Origin: Xenia sp. Carnegie-2017
Lineage: Eukaryota; Cnidaria; Anthozoa; Malacalcyonacea; Xeniidae
NCBI RefSeq assembly: GCF_021976095.1
Contig: NW_025813487.1
Coordinates: forward strand, 6,230,451 to 6,294,450
Reading direction: 5' to 3'
DNA: 64,000 nucleotides
Shown here: positions 53,248 through 64,000 of the stretch, one piece after another
How the letters are laid out: each line of letters begins with the position of its first letter
How positions within the stretch are numbered: the stretch's first letter is position 1
Notes under the pieces: model-generated
The model's input: only the letters and a program-made list of their open reading frames with translations
The model's database searches: none
Told to the model about the DNA's origin: nothing
Made by a program: the position numbers and the translations under genes

Positions 53248-54160
53248 ATTAATTAAAAAATTACCATTACTTTATGATTCAGGAACGTATTTTCTTGATA
53301 TATATATTCATATTCATGTACACATAAATAATTATCCTCTGCACCAGTCGGCCATATTATGTTTTTTCCACTGTTAAAATTTAACATTTGAAACTAACAA
53401 TACAATAAAATATAATCACATAGTGTTAAGGGTGCTTACTGAAAACTATAAATGTCATACTTTCCCTTCAAGAATATAGTATAAATGATTAATGCAAAAA
53501 AAACAATAATTGATAAGAGTTTATGTTCAGACAGTGCAGTTGCATTTGTAGCTGATGATGTCACCATGTTAGCGGTTCTTTAGGTATATATATGTTATTA
53601 ATATCGTCCCCCAAAAAGTTACAATACATGGAGCTCTTTCCTTTTCCCAAAAGAAATCAGCTTCAATGTCCAGCATATTCAATGTAAAAATGAAACAATC
53701 CAATCACTGGATCCAATGAAGATTGGCTAGCAGAAGTAAAACTTGTTATACAGGTGCTGCGTAAGTTAAAAGTGATTGGCTTATTTGTATTCACATGACA
53801 TAAAATAAATGATATATTTCCCCTAATCTTTGATCTTGACTTCCTCTCGGAGGGGGACATTGAGGCGGACATTGGAAAACAAAACTCATGATTTCTCTTA
53901 AACGCATAAGCTATCTTAATTTAAATGCAGAGCAATTCAAATTGTGTAGATACATTTTACGTGTAAAAAACCTCTTCGCACTTAAAATTGACAACACACG
54001 TCACAGTAAATGTTTCAAACATACATTCCATAAATCTTACACATAGTTCTTAAAATTACTTTTACTTATCAAAAATTTGCCATTAAATTTTGAAATTTTA
54101 AACCCTATAACCTCACTGAAACCTTCTTAAACAATACATTACTGATGATAATAACCATTG
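53248..54160 (+). other. Downstream flank of the asparaginase-like gene
   Basis: Probable 3' UTR and beyond, with AATAAA at about 53,404. It is the apparent source of the duplicated flanks at 16,201, 33,512, 36,246 and, faintly, 18,010. No coding frame is supported. Confidence 0.5.
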
Positions 54161-55640
54161 AGTGCCGCACTTATTATCTTCAAAAGCACGGTTAATCGAC
54201 ACAGCATCAAAATTGTTGAGGATGTCAATACAAATCTTGAATCCACCTAAGAAATTTATTTTCTTATAAATAACGTACAATTGAAACATCGCCACCACCG
54301 AATGAGCACTACATCTAAAGCTCAAAAAATTTTAAAAGCGCTGCGGCGCTCAAACGAGTAAATAAGTTAATGGTTAACCAATACGCAAATACGCATGTGT
54401 TTCTCGAGTTTTTAGTTGTTATATGCACTAGTCTATATGGCATAACCACTGATGGTATACAGTGCACGCTGCTACCACTTACTAATACACTATACACAAG
54501 TAACACAATAGTGAAATGTCGAATTCATCAGAATTCAGAAAATAGGGCACTTATTTCAGTCCCTAGTCGAGTATAAAGGTAGATGTTGTTGATAAGCAGT
54601 GGTGTACACTTTATGTAATATTGAAGGGAGGATGAGGGGCTCGTTCTTAAAGCATTAAATTTCTAGTGAGGTTATGGAAGGATACTCATATTTACAAAAG
54701 TCAAGAAGGTTTAAATTGCATGCTGGGACGTGTATAATACAGACGTGTATCAAATAGTCATTATCTAATATGACAGTTACGTTATAAAAGTCTTATTTGT
54801 TGTGGTATTTCCTGCAAAATTTTAATAGAGGGAAGGGGCTCGCGCCCTAGTGTCTGCCACTGTTGCTAAGAATGAAGAACTTGAAAACGCTATGCGATTC
54901 GTTTTTGTCGTTATGCGTATCGCCTGTCATGCATATTTATGTACATTGCCTGCATCAATATGAATTTAAATTGCGTAATTTGTTTGGGTGTGGGATGGAC
55001 AATATCATACTTTAGGTGTGAGATGGTCCAGTGAAGACATTTATCAATACCGTATATTGATGATCACGGCTTTTCCTATTTTTCTTCGAACAAATTGGTT
55101 CATGAAGATTAAGCTAATAGCACTCTCACGGGTGCTTTGCCAATGCATGCACTTTCAAATGGGTTGAGTTAGTGAGTGGGCCGAGTTGACCGGAAAAACC
55201 GAGTAAGATGCAAGGTCAAGTAAGTTGCTTAACTTTTGAAGAGCTGCTGCTCTATACATGCGGTATGGAAATCAGCAATCCAATCTTTCTTGTTTTGTAA
55301 GAATTCCAAGTAACGTTGACCTACAATCTTTGGGGTTTGAATTAGATATCCATATTTCTTGGGGAACATCCACTGAAGATATCTTGCTATCTATACATGG
55401 AAATAGGGAAAGTTTCCCTCATAAATCCCATTAGCTTAATGAAAATTCCTACATTTATGAGACAAATTAGAGATTACTTTAGCAAAATGGTATCAAGTGG
55501 TTCCATGATACCAATATAATGAAACATCATAACGAGTAATATTAACATAATCTCAACCCTAGCTTGCCCCATAAAAAGTGATAAGACAAACTGAATAAGG
55601 TTATTTAAATCAGAGAGAAGTATCGATATAATTTCATTTA
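54161..55640. other. Stretch without recognised gene
   Basis: No conserved frame, repeat or RNA gene is seen. Short frames on both strands near 54,315-54,576 overlap each other and have no family resemblance. Confidence 0.4.
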
Positions 55641-55874
55641 AGTCGAGGCAGCTATAGAAGTGAGAATTCCAAGTGGGCCTCTTTTTCTCATATCTTTTCC
55701 GTTCGCTTTTCGTCTTTGCAAGACATCTTCATCGCGAAGAGCCATTGCATCGTAAAAAAGACGTCTGTTAGTAAGTCCGTGTTTTTCAATTTTTTTTTGT
55801 TCATACTGAGATGGTATCCAAGAGGTTCTGCTTGCTCTTTGTTTTTTTTTAGCTTGAAATGCAGGATCAACTTC
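55641..55874 (-). CDS. Orphan exon-like frame, unknown
   Basis: A minus-strand frame open for about 78 codons reads EVDPAFQAKKKQRASRTSWI then PSQYEQKKIEKHGLTNRRLF, YDAMALRDEDVLQRRKANGK and DMRKRGPLGILTS. Its charge pattern and lack of low-complexity runs are protein-like, unlike the neighbouring frames. An acceptor-like AG sits just before it (GTTGAG/AA). No partner exon is recognised within several kb. It may be an exon of an unannotated gene with large introns, or a pseudogene. I cannot name the family. Confidence 0.35.
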
Positions 55875-58800
55875 TCAACTGTGTTGTAACTTATGTAGTT
55901 GATAACAAAATCACAGATTTTTCCAATTGAAGACCTAAAGTAACGAAAGTAAAGAACATCGTGCAAAGTCTCTTGTCAAAAAATCAAGAACGTTTCTCTC
56001 CGTATGCCGGTTGTAAACATTGAAAATTCAAAATGAAATTTAAAACTCAAACTTTTAACACGGAATATAATTTTTTTAGCTTTTGTATTAGATTTATTTA
56101 CTTTTATTAATTTATAACTTTCCTTGTTTCGTACGTTTGTATTTCTTTTGTATCTATATATAATTTGTCGAAAGGTTATAAATCATAACGATGGGACACC
56201 ATAGTCACCTGACTCAGCTCGAATGGTTGAGTATGGATTCTCAGGTTAGCAGTCCGGTAGATGCGTGAGTCGGAATCGTATAATATAAGTAAATGATTTT
56301 TATTCGATCTAGTAAATAATGATATAGTATAAATAACAAATGTGCAGTTTAACAGTATACCAAACGAAAATACATGAACTCACTTCTTTGCCGGGTCCTC
56401 ACGATCTACATTAATTTCAATACAGGTTAGCCGATATAATAAAATAATACAATGATGAAGCTTTCGCCCAGGTTAGCATGTGGTAACTGTCAGCTGCACT
56501 ATAGACTCAAATCCTTTTTATCCCAATGAATATTGCGCGTCAAATTACGCGTCAGTTAAAACATGCATAAATTAAACTCCAGTGCTAAATAATTATATCC
56601 GTGCAGTTTGTCAGCAACCAGAGTACATTATTAGCACAGTCATCATGAGTCATGGTCTTATGAGCATAAAGTCGATACAAATCGTTTCTCATAAAACAAT
56701 TCTTCATCAAATTTACAAAATTATATTGATACAAAAAACACGGCCTCAAGAACGATTCTAACGAACGTACAAACACACATCAACGCAATTATTCCCCAAC
56801 ATAACTCACTAAACGCATCATCAACTTTCACAATAAAGGAAGCAAAAACTCTAAAAGCACAGAAAAAGTATATACAAACAAATGCAATCTTTAACCCTAC
56901 TCAACGCAGTCACTATATACATCATATTTGGCTAAAAACTAATCTTTTAATTAACTAGTATATTACCACGCCGATACTATATTTCTACCTGTATATATTT
57001 CACGCTGTAATTAATGTTTCTTCCTGAAGATGACACATAGTTAAGTCAAAATATGTTTGCACTTAAAGTGCCAATGACACGAAATTCTTATTCTCTTTAA
57101 TTCGAGTTTTCCTAAAACTGTATGACTATCTTTTTATTTGCATATTATAAACGCTTCATTAGTTCTAAAGGTAAATATGGAGAGAATGATGTTAAAAAAC
57201 CAACACAGTTTAAAGAAAACTTTTATTTAAGAGAATAAAAAATTCGCGCTATGGGCAATTTCAAAATATGAATATTATTGTCGTTTATTTGAAATGCTTC
57301 ATGCCTGTCAATTTTTAGTAAACAGTTTTCCTACGAGTTTGTTCGAGTAATTTTTGAATAGTCGGTGTATGCTTTTTACTGTAGGACTGTCTAATATATA
57401 ATAAAATTTAATATAGGTAGAAAATCATCCATGACCTAAAATCATGAAATCTTACAAGGTAAGTGACAAATTTCACAGTTGAAAATAGAGAATGTATTGT
57501 TATAGCAAGTTGTTGGATCCAAGGTATATTCAAGTGCGCATATATAGAAGTATAAGGGCTTTTTGCAAGCTTAGTATAACTTCTTTCAAAGTTACCAATA
57601 AAGTTTTTAAAGTTTTTTGAAGACACGAGTTTTTAAATAGCTTAAGCAATTTTTAATATGCGATTTGCTACAACACCCACACAATTCAATTAAAACGGCG
57701 ATAAACAGCAAATATCTAATGGAGAAAATTCCTCTAAATTAAAACTATACTAGCAGGAAAAGATTTGTTATTACTAGTTTCATTATGACAATCAGTTACT
57801 TACAAAGACGACTTTTTTAAATTATCATTTTCAAAATTGCCGAATGTATTATAAAACAGCAGAAACGTATCATTGTATTCGTTATGCTTCAAATTTTGCC
57901 GACTACATATGTTTAAAAAGCACAACGGCTTGAGTGTCTCTTTTCACACACGAAGGCTAGAGAACCTCAAAAAAGATTGAAGAGTCCCACTATACTTCAA
58001 TTTAAGAAAGGCCAAGGGCACTAAAAGCAACACAACGATAAGCGAAAGAGCCCAAAAAATATATCGACAAAAAATAAGTTCGTGGTCAGACCAAGTCATT
58101 CATGTCTCTCCCTGAAAAATACCTTGTCTCCAAATACCTAACTGCTAGTGGTGGGTATTGGTTGGTATTTCATAATCGATCGTTGAAATTGCCCACAACC
58201 GATCAACATCATAAGAAGGAAGGATAAAAACCTGTTGAGTTTATTAAAATGTTATTAGAATTTACAGAGAAATATAACTAGTCCCTATCTAATCTCTAAC
58301 AAATAGAGATCAAGTGAATCAATTTTTGGGCAGAATTTGCCCTTGGGAAAAGCACTTGCTTGTATAGATGGCCTCAGTTTTGTCTCTTTTTATAACTTGA
58401 AGCTAATACCTTGATATAATGTGTTAAGAATGTAATCCCTTCATCGGTCCAAATGAGGGAGTCTTCCTCTCAAGATAAATTGAATTTTTACTTGTGGTGT
58501 TGGCCTTAAACAAAACGCAAATGATGCTTAACTTGCAGAGGAGAAAACCAGTTAACTCCTTTTTTGATTTGAAGAGCTAATGCTTTGCCAGAAGAATAAT
58601 TTTGCCATTCAGTGGGGGTTTATATGGTACTTCAATATCCTTGGGAAATTTCATCTAAATTAAATAGTTTGTTTTCAGAATCAATGAAAATAGAAGCAAA
58701 ATTGCGCGATTAGTAATGGCATACCCAGCTCGATAATTGAGAGGGCTAAACTAAGATGCTTTGAAATCAACTGTTTAATGCAGATTTTAAAATAGTTGTT

Positions 58801-61800
58801 TGAATATCCCCCTCCCCCAGTTATCGATGCTAGCTGAGCCACTGAAGATTGGGTATTTTGGTAAATAGAAATCGATATTGAGTTTTATGCTGCCATCAAA
58901 AAGTAAAAATTTGTTTAGCCCCCCGTAAATTTATTTACATCAGTAAAAATTTTTTCAGCCCCTACTCCATTTTAGTCTCCCCGCCTTCAAATTAACAAAA
59001 CGCATTAAACCTTTTAGAGGGCTAAATGGTTGAAATACAGTATTTGATAAACAGTTTATTAAAGTTCCACAATACCTAATGGCAATATGATATATGATTC
59101 CTAAGGTATAAAGTGCAATGGCTATGATTATTTCCAGCAAAACACCACAGATGCACTCACAATGAATTCATCTATCAGTTTCTTCTCTTTTCTATCAGTT
59201 TCTTCAGTATCATCTTTTTTTCTGAGTCATCTATCAGTTTGTGTTTTAGTGATAACAATATTACTGATGATTCAAATAGTGCAACACTGAACTTCGTAAA
59301 CTCCTATCGTCAACGAAAACTGTCTTCAACGAAACTGAAAATATCCCAGAAAACCAAGCAGTTGAGAAACATTATGAGAGAGAGGCAGTTCATCATAGCC
59401 TGTTCTACTTCGATTGCTCAGCCAAGTGACTGGAAAAAATGACGGACTTCTTTTGATTTGGTCTATTTTTGTGATGAATTGGGTTCACAACCATGTAAAG
59501 ACACAAATAAATACCTACAAACTGATTTTAAAAGTTTCAAACTTTTTTTAAAAGAATACAAAATAAGCAAAACCTCCCACGTGCAAAATGCTTGCTCCAT
59601 ACACAGGCTGTGGCTATTTCGCTTGCAAGTGAAGATCACCAGTTTTTTAAAAAAACAAGCTGAAGATCAACGAGTCTGTACTTAAAATCTCAAGTCAGTT
59701 CTGTGATTTGTCTTACAGAAGCAAAATTTAGATGAAGATTGTAATTTTGAAAGGCTTGAAATGACTTCAATGAAGAGGCGCTTGAAAAATTACCAAGCAA
59801 TGTAAAGCAGTCTTTCTCTTGGTGTTCTTTATGGATGATTTTTATCCATTAAAGACATCCCTTGATTTAGATCATGAAACTTTGGGTATTTTCTGCATGA
59901 TGTACAATGCTCAAAAATCTTTTTTCGTCTTTAGTTCTTAGTCTTACTGTGTGTCGTCTCTTTACTTCAGGAACGATTTACAAAGATGTAAGTAAAATAG
60001 AATGCATTTATAAATCCTCTTTGATGTTTTTATTTTTGAGAGAACGGATGTTTTGAAAAGTCAATTCAAAGAACTTTGTCTTTAGGCTCTTATCACGAGA
60101 GGTCAAATCCGTTTATTTTATAACATTAATGTTGATTTGCAGGGCATCACGTTTCTTACTTTTTTATCTATGTATTCAATAATGGTATAAGAACAACAAC
60201 AAGAATATTGTCAAAGGTACCATAATATATGTGCATAAAAGGTACATGATAAAAAGTTAATGTTCATTTATCAATATCAGCTAAATTACATGGGTTTTGT
60301 TTAGATTAAGTCTTAAGACGAAACATTTGTAAGTTATTTAAATCATATAAACGAGGCTATAACATATATGAAAGCTGAATCTTCCTACTAATTTGAAGGT
60401 TGAGTTGTCCAGTATTTACGTGGAGAAAGGTCGTCTGAACTCTGAAGTGAAAGCTTGTAAGGACCACTTATTTCATAAAAACTTTCCATAAATATTTCCG
60501 AATATCGATTAATTTTGTGTTTATGCTGCATATTTAGAGATGTTGCTGCATTTCGATTTTATTAGTGAAGATAAATATACGTTGCCTATAATTTATCAAA
60601 CTAAAGGGAGATAATAAAATAGCAAAAAAAAGGTGGGTAAGGACGAAAAAGAACAGCAACTACCACTATGTATAGACACATTTTTCCAATTTACTCTTTT
60701 GAGCATATCGACCATGATCGAAACTTCTGGTCACAAAAAATATCAAGCACATTTATCTTGGCATCTATTTCGTCAAGAATTTTAGTGAATTTGTGTATAC
60801 ACAGAGGAATTAAGTGTGTGCGATACATAAGCATTACAGATATACTCGCGTGATCAGTGAGAATATTTCACTTCTTTTTTGAAACATCATAATTTGACGA
60901 AATAATGATGTTTCTCTCCGGCTTCTGTCACTAGTACACGTCTTTATCGCAGAAATAGGAAGCGAATTCCTCATTCTGCTAGATTGCTGGGGCTAATACA
61001 TCTTTGTGAGCTTCTTCGGTTGTTTTTTGGCTTACATATCGCCGCAATACTAAATAACGTTCAATAAACCAAAAGACTGACAAAACTGCCCACTTCCAAA
61101 CAACATAATTAGCTTTTCGCCTTCGTCAGTGTGAGGTCAAGCAGTCTTAAGTGCCTACAATTAAGCTATCACGTTAAGGTTGGGCAATACGAAGAAAAAA
61201 CACCCGAAACGTCTGTGTGCAACAAAAGTCCAACATAATACTTTAAATAGAACCAAAAGTCTTTAATAGAATTGAAAGATTTCTTAAGATGTAGGTTTAA
61301 GAGATAAAAGGTTTTAACAGAAATAAAAGGTTCTTTATTGATAAAGGTCGTTCTTTAAATTAAGTCATCCTCCGATACAATAACAAACACTTACACGAGG
61401 CTTCATATACAAGCAGTTAGTTGTATATTTATAGGATGCTAAATTACAAATAGCTAAAGAAAGTAAGAATTAAGTTTAGTTGACAAGACAAAAAGCTGTG
61501 GAGTCCATTTACAAAATAAAGGAAGAGGCAACATTTTGAAAGAGGCTAAGAAGAACAAAATTAGCATCGGTGTGAAGAGAAGGTTTAAGCATAGATATGA
61601 GAAGGCTTTCTTCAATCACGAGCTCTTAATTGTCATAGGAAGAGAAAGTTGCGAAGTCATTAAAAACGGCAAAGTGGGATGTGTTTCTTCGAGAAAGAAT
61701 AGCAGATGGTGGTAGACAAAAAAAGGATGTCTTACTTCGAAGAAGAAACGTCATTATTTAAAAAACCTTTTAACTCTATCTACTTTCGTAATAGCTCTTT

Positions 61801-63180
61801 TTTAAAGTCCTATGCTGAGCTAGAATATTCATAACTGTAAAATTCACCTTTCGTCTGGCAAATCTCTGGTCACGATTTTAAACATGCGATTTTGATTACT
61901 TTTGATGACTACACTGAAATTTCTTTTTAACAGAATACACTACAAGCACGTCATATACAAAGAGTAATGAACCTCGACTCTGAATTCAATTTTAGAAACC
62001 GCTTTACACCTTTATATAGCTCTCCATACTTACATGTAATAAACGTTAAAGAGTTCATGGAATATTTCAACCTGCAGATTGAAATTTTCATACTCGAAAT
62101 CATGGCCAAAGACTTACGGGCGGAATGCGTATTTTCATTATTAATATTATATAGTCAAAAACATGCAAGACTTTAAGAAAGAGCTATTACGACAATAAAT
62201 TAGAGATAAACGTTTTTTTAATGAAGGCGTTTCGTCTGTAGACATCTTCCAGACTCAACACTTTTTCAGATACAATGACAATTATGTTCACGAGGGTTTA
62301 AATACATGGAGAGGTGTCATCAATAAGAAAAACTTTTGTTTCTAACTTATAATCGTGATGGCTCTATTACTAAAAATCTTATGTTGGGCTATCAGCCTAT
62401 CACATTCACAATGTATATTTCTTTATTTCAGTAATATTATATATTCATATCGCTGTCATTCGTTATCATGAAGCATGTGCAGATTCTAGTGTGTTGAGCG
62501 CAAATTAGTAAACAACGTTAAATTGTAAATTAATTAACACTACTTATTTGATAATTTTAAACGACGAAGTTTTTCTTATTCCGATAATAATTCCAAACGA
62601 GACTCCAAGCTTTTTTCGCAACTGGATACTTTGTAAGTCTCGTATAGAAATATGGTATCTTTAGTCAAATATGATATGATATTCACCTTATCATGAACAT
62701 CAACTCTGAATCTTATCAATTAAGCTTTTCACTTTTGACTTTCTTGACTTCACTTATGAAGAAACTCAAAAGAAACAAGAAAGTTAAAATCACCATTGTA
62801 ATTTTTGCAAAAAGCAAAAACTTTGTTTTCCTGCTTGACTCCTGGTAGCTAAAACGTTTATTATGCATCCCGCATATGCTGCAAAATCAGCCATGGTCAT
62901 TTCAACAGCATTTTGGCATTTTTCAAGCATGAATTACAAAAGAAGGCGTTTTCTTATTTTGGCACTTTGGGAAGAAATACTATAAAAAACCTTTAAGCTT
63001 TAACACCTAAGAAACCTCCCCCTCAACTTTCTCTTTCTAGAAAGAAATAATTTCATGGAGAAAAAAAACATTATCGTGTGCTTTAATTATTCTCAACAGC
63101 GACAAAAAGCTGTCTGATTGCGAAAAAATAACTACAAAAAGAAGTTTTTGCTGACTTGCAGTCACAGAGCCAGACGAGAA
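55875..63180. other. Long gene-poor stretch
   Basis: AT-rich, with only short frames that lack family resemblance, including plus-strand frames at 59,239-59,442 and 59,458-59,685 that together read like a decayed element but match nothing I recognise. Small direct repeats of TCTATCAGTTTCTTC occur at about 59,170-59,240. It is probably intergenic DNA or large introns. Confidence 0.45.
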
Positions 63181-63300
63181 GACTATAAATAACAACATTC
63201 ACGGGGAAAAATTAAGTTTAAGAGAAGCAAAGCAAGAAGAAGTAGTTCTGAGAAGGTTTGCAGAACAAGCACTTCAATTAACAATTGAATTTCGAAGGTA
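63181..63300 (+). promoter_or_regulatory. TATA-box promoter and likely noncoding first exon
   Basis: CTATAAATAA at about 63,183-63,192 lies 310 bp before a signal-peptide exon. A leader from about 63,215 would end at a donor-like GAATTTCGAAG/GTAAAAGT near 63,297. The arrangement is plausible but unproven. Confidence 0.4.
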
Positions 63301-63495
63301 AAAGTCTTAATTTCGTTGGTTTGATGTGAAACATAAACGGTTGCATGCAAACTAAATTGTGGTTGGAAATGTATGTATCTAGCAAGCCAGAAAAAACGTC
63401 TGTCAATTTTATCGAATATTTTAGTTTGTTATTTTCTTGAATCAGTCATTCACACTATTAACAATTGCTAGTTGTTTATGAAATATAGCGTCACC

Positions 63496-63553
63496 ATGCA
63501 TTTCAAAATCTTAATAATCACTTTGGCATTCACCATATCCTTGTCATCTGCAG
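63496..63553 (+). CDS. Signal-peptide exon of a secreted-protein gene (partial)
   Basis: Start context GTCACCATGC is favourable. The exon encodes MHFKILIITLAFTISLSSAG: a basic residue after Met, a hydrophobic core, and a small-residue end (SSA) suited to signal-peptidase cleavage. It ends in phase 1 at a strong donor, GCAG/GTACGT. Such short leader exons are common in genes for secreted peptides and toxins or matrix proteins. The rest of the gene lies in or beyond the last 450 bases, where no second exon could be fixed. Confidence 0.5.
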
Positions 63554-64000
63554 GTACGTTGCAAAAACTCACATAGCCAACTTTTCCTTCGGTTTACGCT
63601 TTAAAAAATCTTTCTTGAAAAAAGATCTCATAACACAATTAGTTCGATGTTGTTCATTATACGTTTCAAAGATAGTATAGGTAAATGTTGACTTGTTTCG
63701 CATGAATAATTTTGATCTATATGTCTCGTGTAAGCATTCCATTTCAAAGGCCACACGCGTAGTTTGTATAGATGGTAAATATGTTAACATCGTATACCAA
63801 TTGTATTCAGTTAATTATTGGAACGCTTTTCATGTTTTGGATATTTCAGAAGAAGTCTTGCTTAAAATAGAAAAAATCCTACGTGACCGAAATGTAAAGT
63901 TTTCGCAACAAAAAATCACCATAGTACACATCACAAAAAAAGTTCCTTCATCAAGAAGCCTAATAATAAGTTAGATGGGGCATAATCACACGAGATCATA
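63554..64000. other. Probable first coding intron, running off the window
   Basis: Follows the signal-peptide exon's donor. A plus-strand 93-codon frame (63,693-63,974) reads CIDGKYVNIVYQLYSVNYWN and onward. It is Tyr- and Ile-rich and matches no family that I recognise. It could contain the next exon, but no acceptor is convincing. Confidence 0.3.

Noticed and set aside
55688-55966. 92-codon minus-strand frame starting MHDVLYFRYF
   Set aside because: Overlaps the more protein-like frame at 55,641-55,874. Its second half is Lys/Leu-rich shadow text, so only the other frame was kept.
59239-59685. Two successive plus-strand frames as a possible gene
   Set aside because: No recognisable domain, splice pattern or second copy; the sequence resembles nothing I can name.

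Overview
The window is AT-rich eukaryotic DNA with introns, short exons, many transposon remnants and large recent duplications. Two near-identical, long, single-exon genes encode HEPN-NACHT-propeller (NLR-like STAND) proteins of a type expanded in cnidarians and other early-branching or marine invertebrates. Together with Penelope-like, CACTA-like and THAP-type elements, this suggests a cnidarian, possibly a hydrozoan. The assignment is inferred from gene families and composition, not from a marker gene.

Layout: the left half is a tandem duplication. Copy 1 runs from before base 1 to about 16,880 and copy 2 from about 21,090 to about 34,190. Each holds, left to right, a minus-strand HEPN-NACHT gene (413-4534; 21481-25626), a shared noncoding stretch, a decayed THAP/OTU DNA transposon, more shared noncoding DNA, and a stray last exon of an asparaginase-like gene. 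The copies then diverged. Copy 1 carries a solo LTR and a block with a broken Ty3/gypsy fossil. Copy 2 carries a 1.5 kb transposon whose long inverted repeats contain 21-bp minisatellite arrays, and a rearranged THAP element. The stretch between the copies (17.0-21.1 kb) has no gene that I can support.

The middle (34-40.5 kb) is a graveyard: a glycosyltransferase-like exon fragment, a hammerhead-ribozyme-like motif, degenerate repeats of asparaginase downstream flank, and a broken Penelope-like element (RT plus GIY-YIG) with its own hammerhead-like motif. At 40,591-49,342 lies an 8.75 kb DNA transposon with CACTG/CAGTG ends and arrays of GGTGTTAA-type subterminal repeats. It contains two divergent multi-exon genes, a C2H2 zinc-finger/MHDILEGV protein (minus) and a SAM-domain-like protein (plus). 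Both gene models are damaged by frame changes.

The right part has one well-supported ordinary host gene, a six-exon isoaspartyl peptidase/L-asparaginase-like gene (51,431-53,247). It is the apparent parent of the stray exons in the duplicated blocks. From 54.2 to 63.1 kb I see almost nothing coding. At 63.5 kb a TATA box and a signal-peptide exon suggest the 5' end of a secreted-protein gene that leaves the window.

The most interesting items are the paired HEPN-NACHT genes (candidate innate sensors with an intact RNase-type HEPN motif) and the CACTA-like element with its two-gene cargo.
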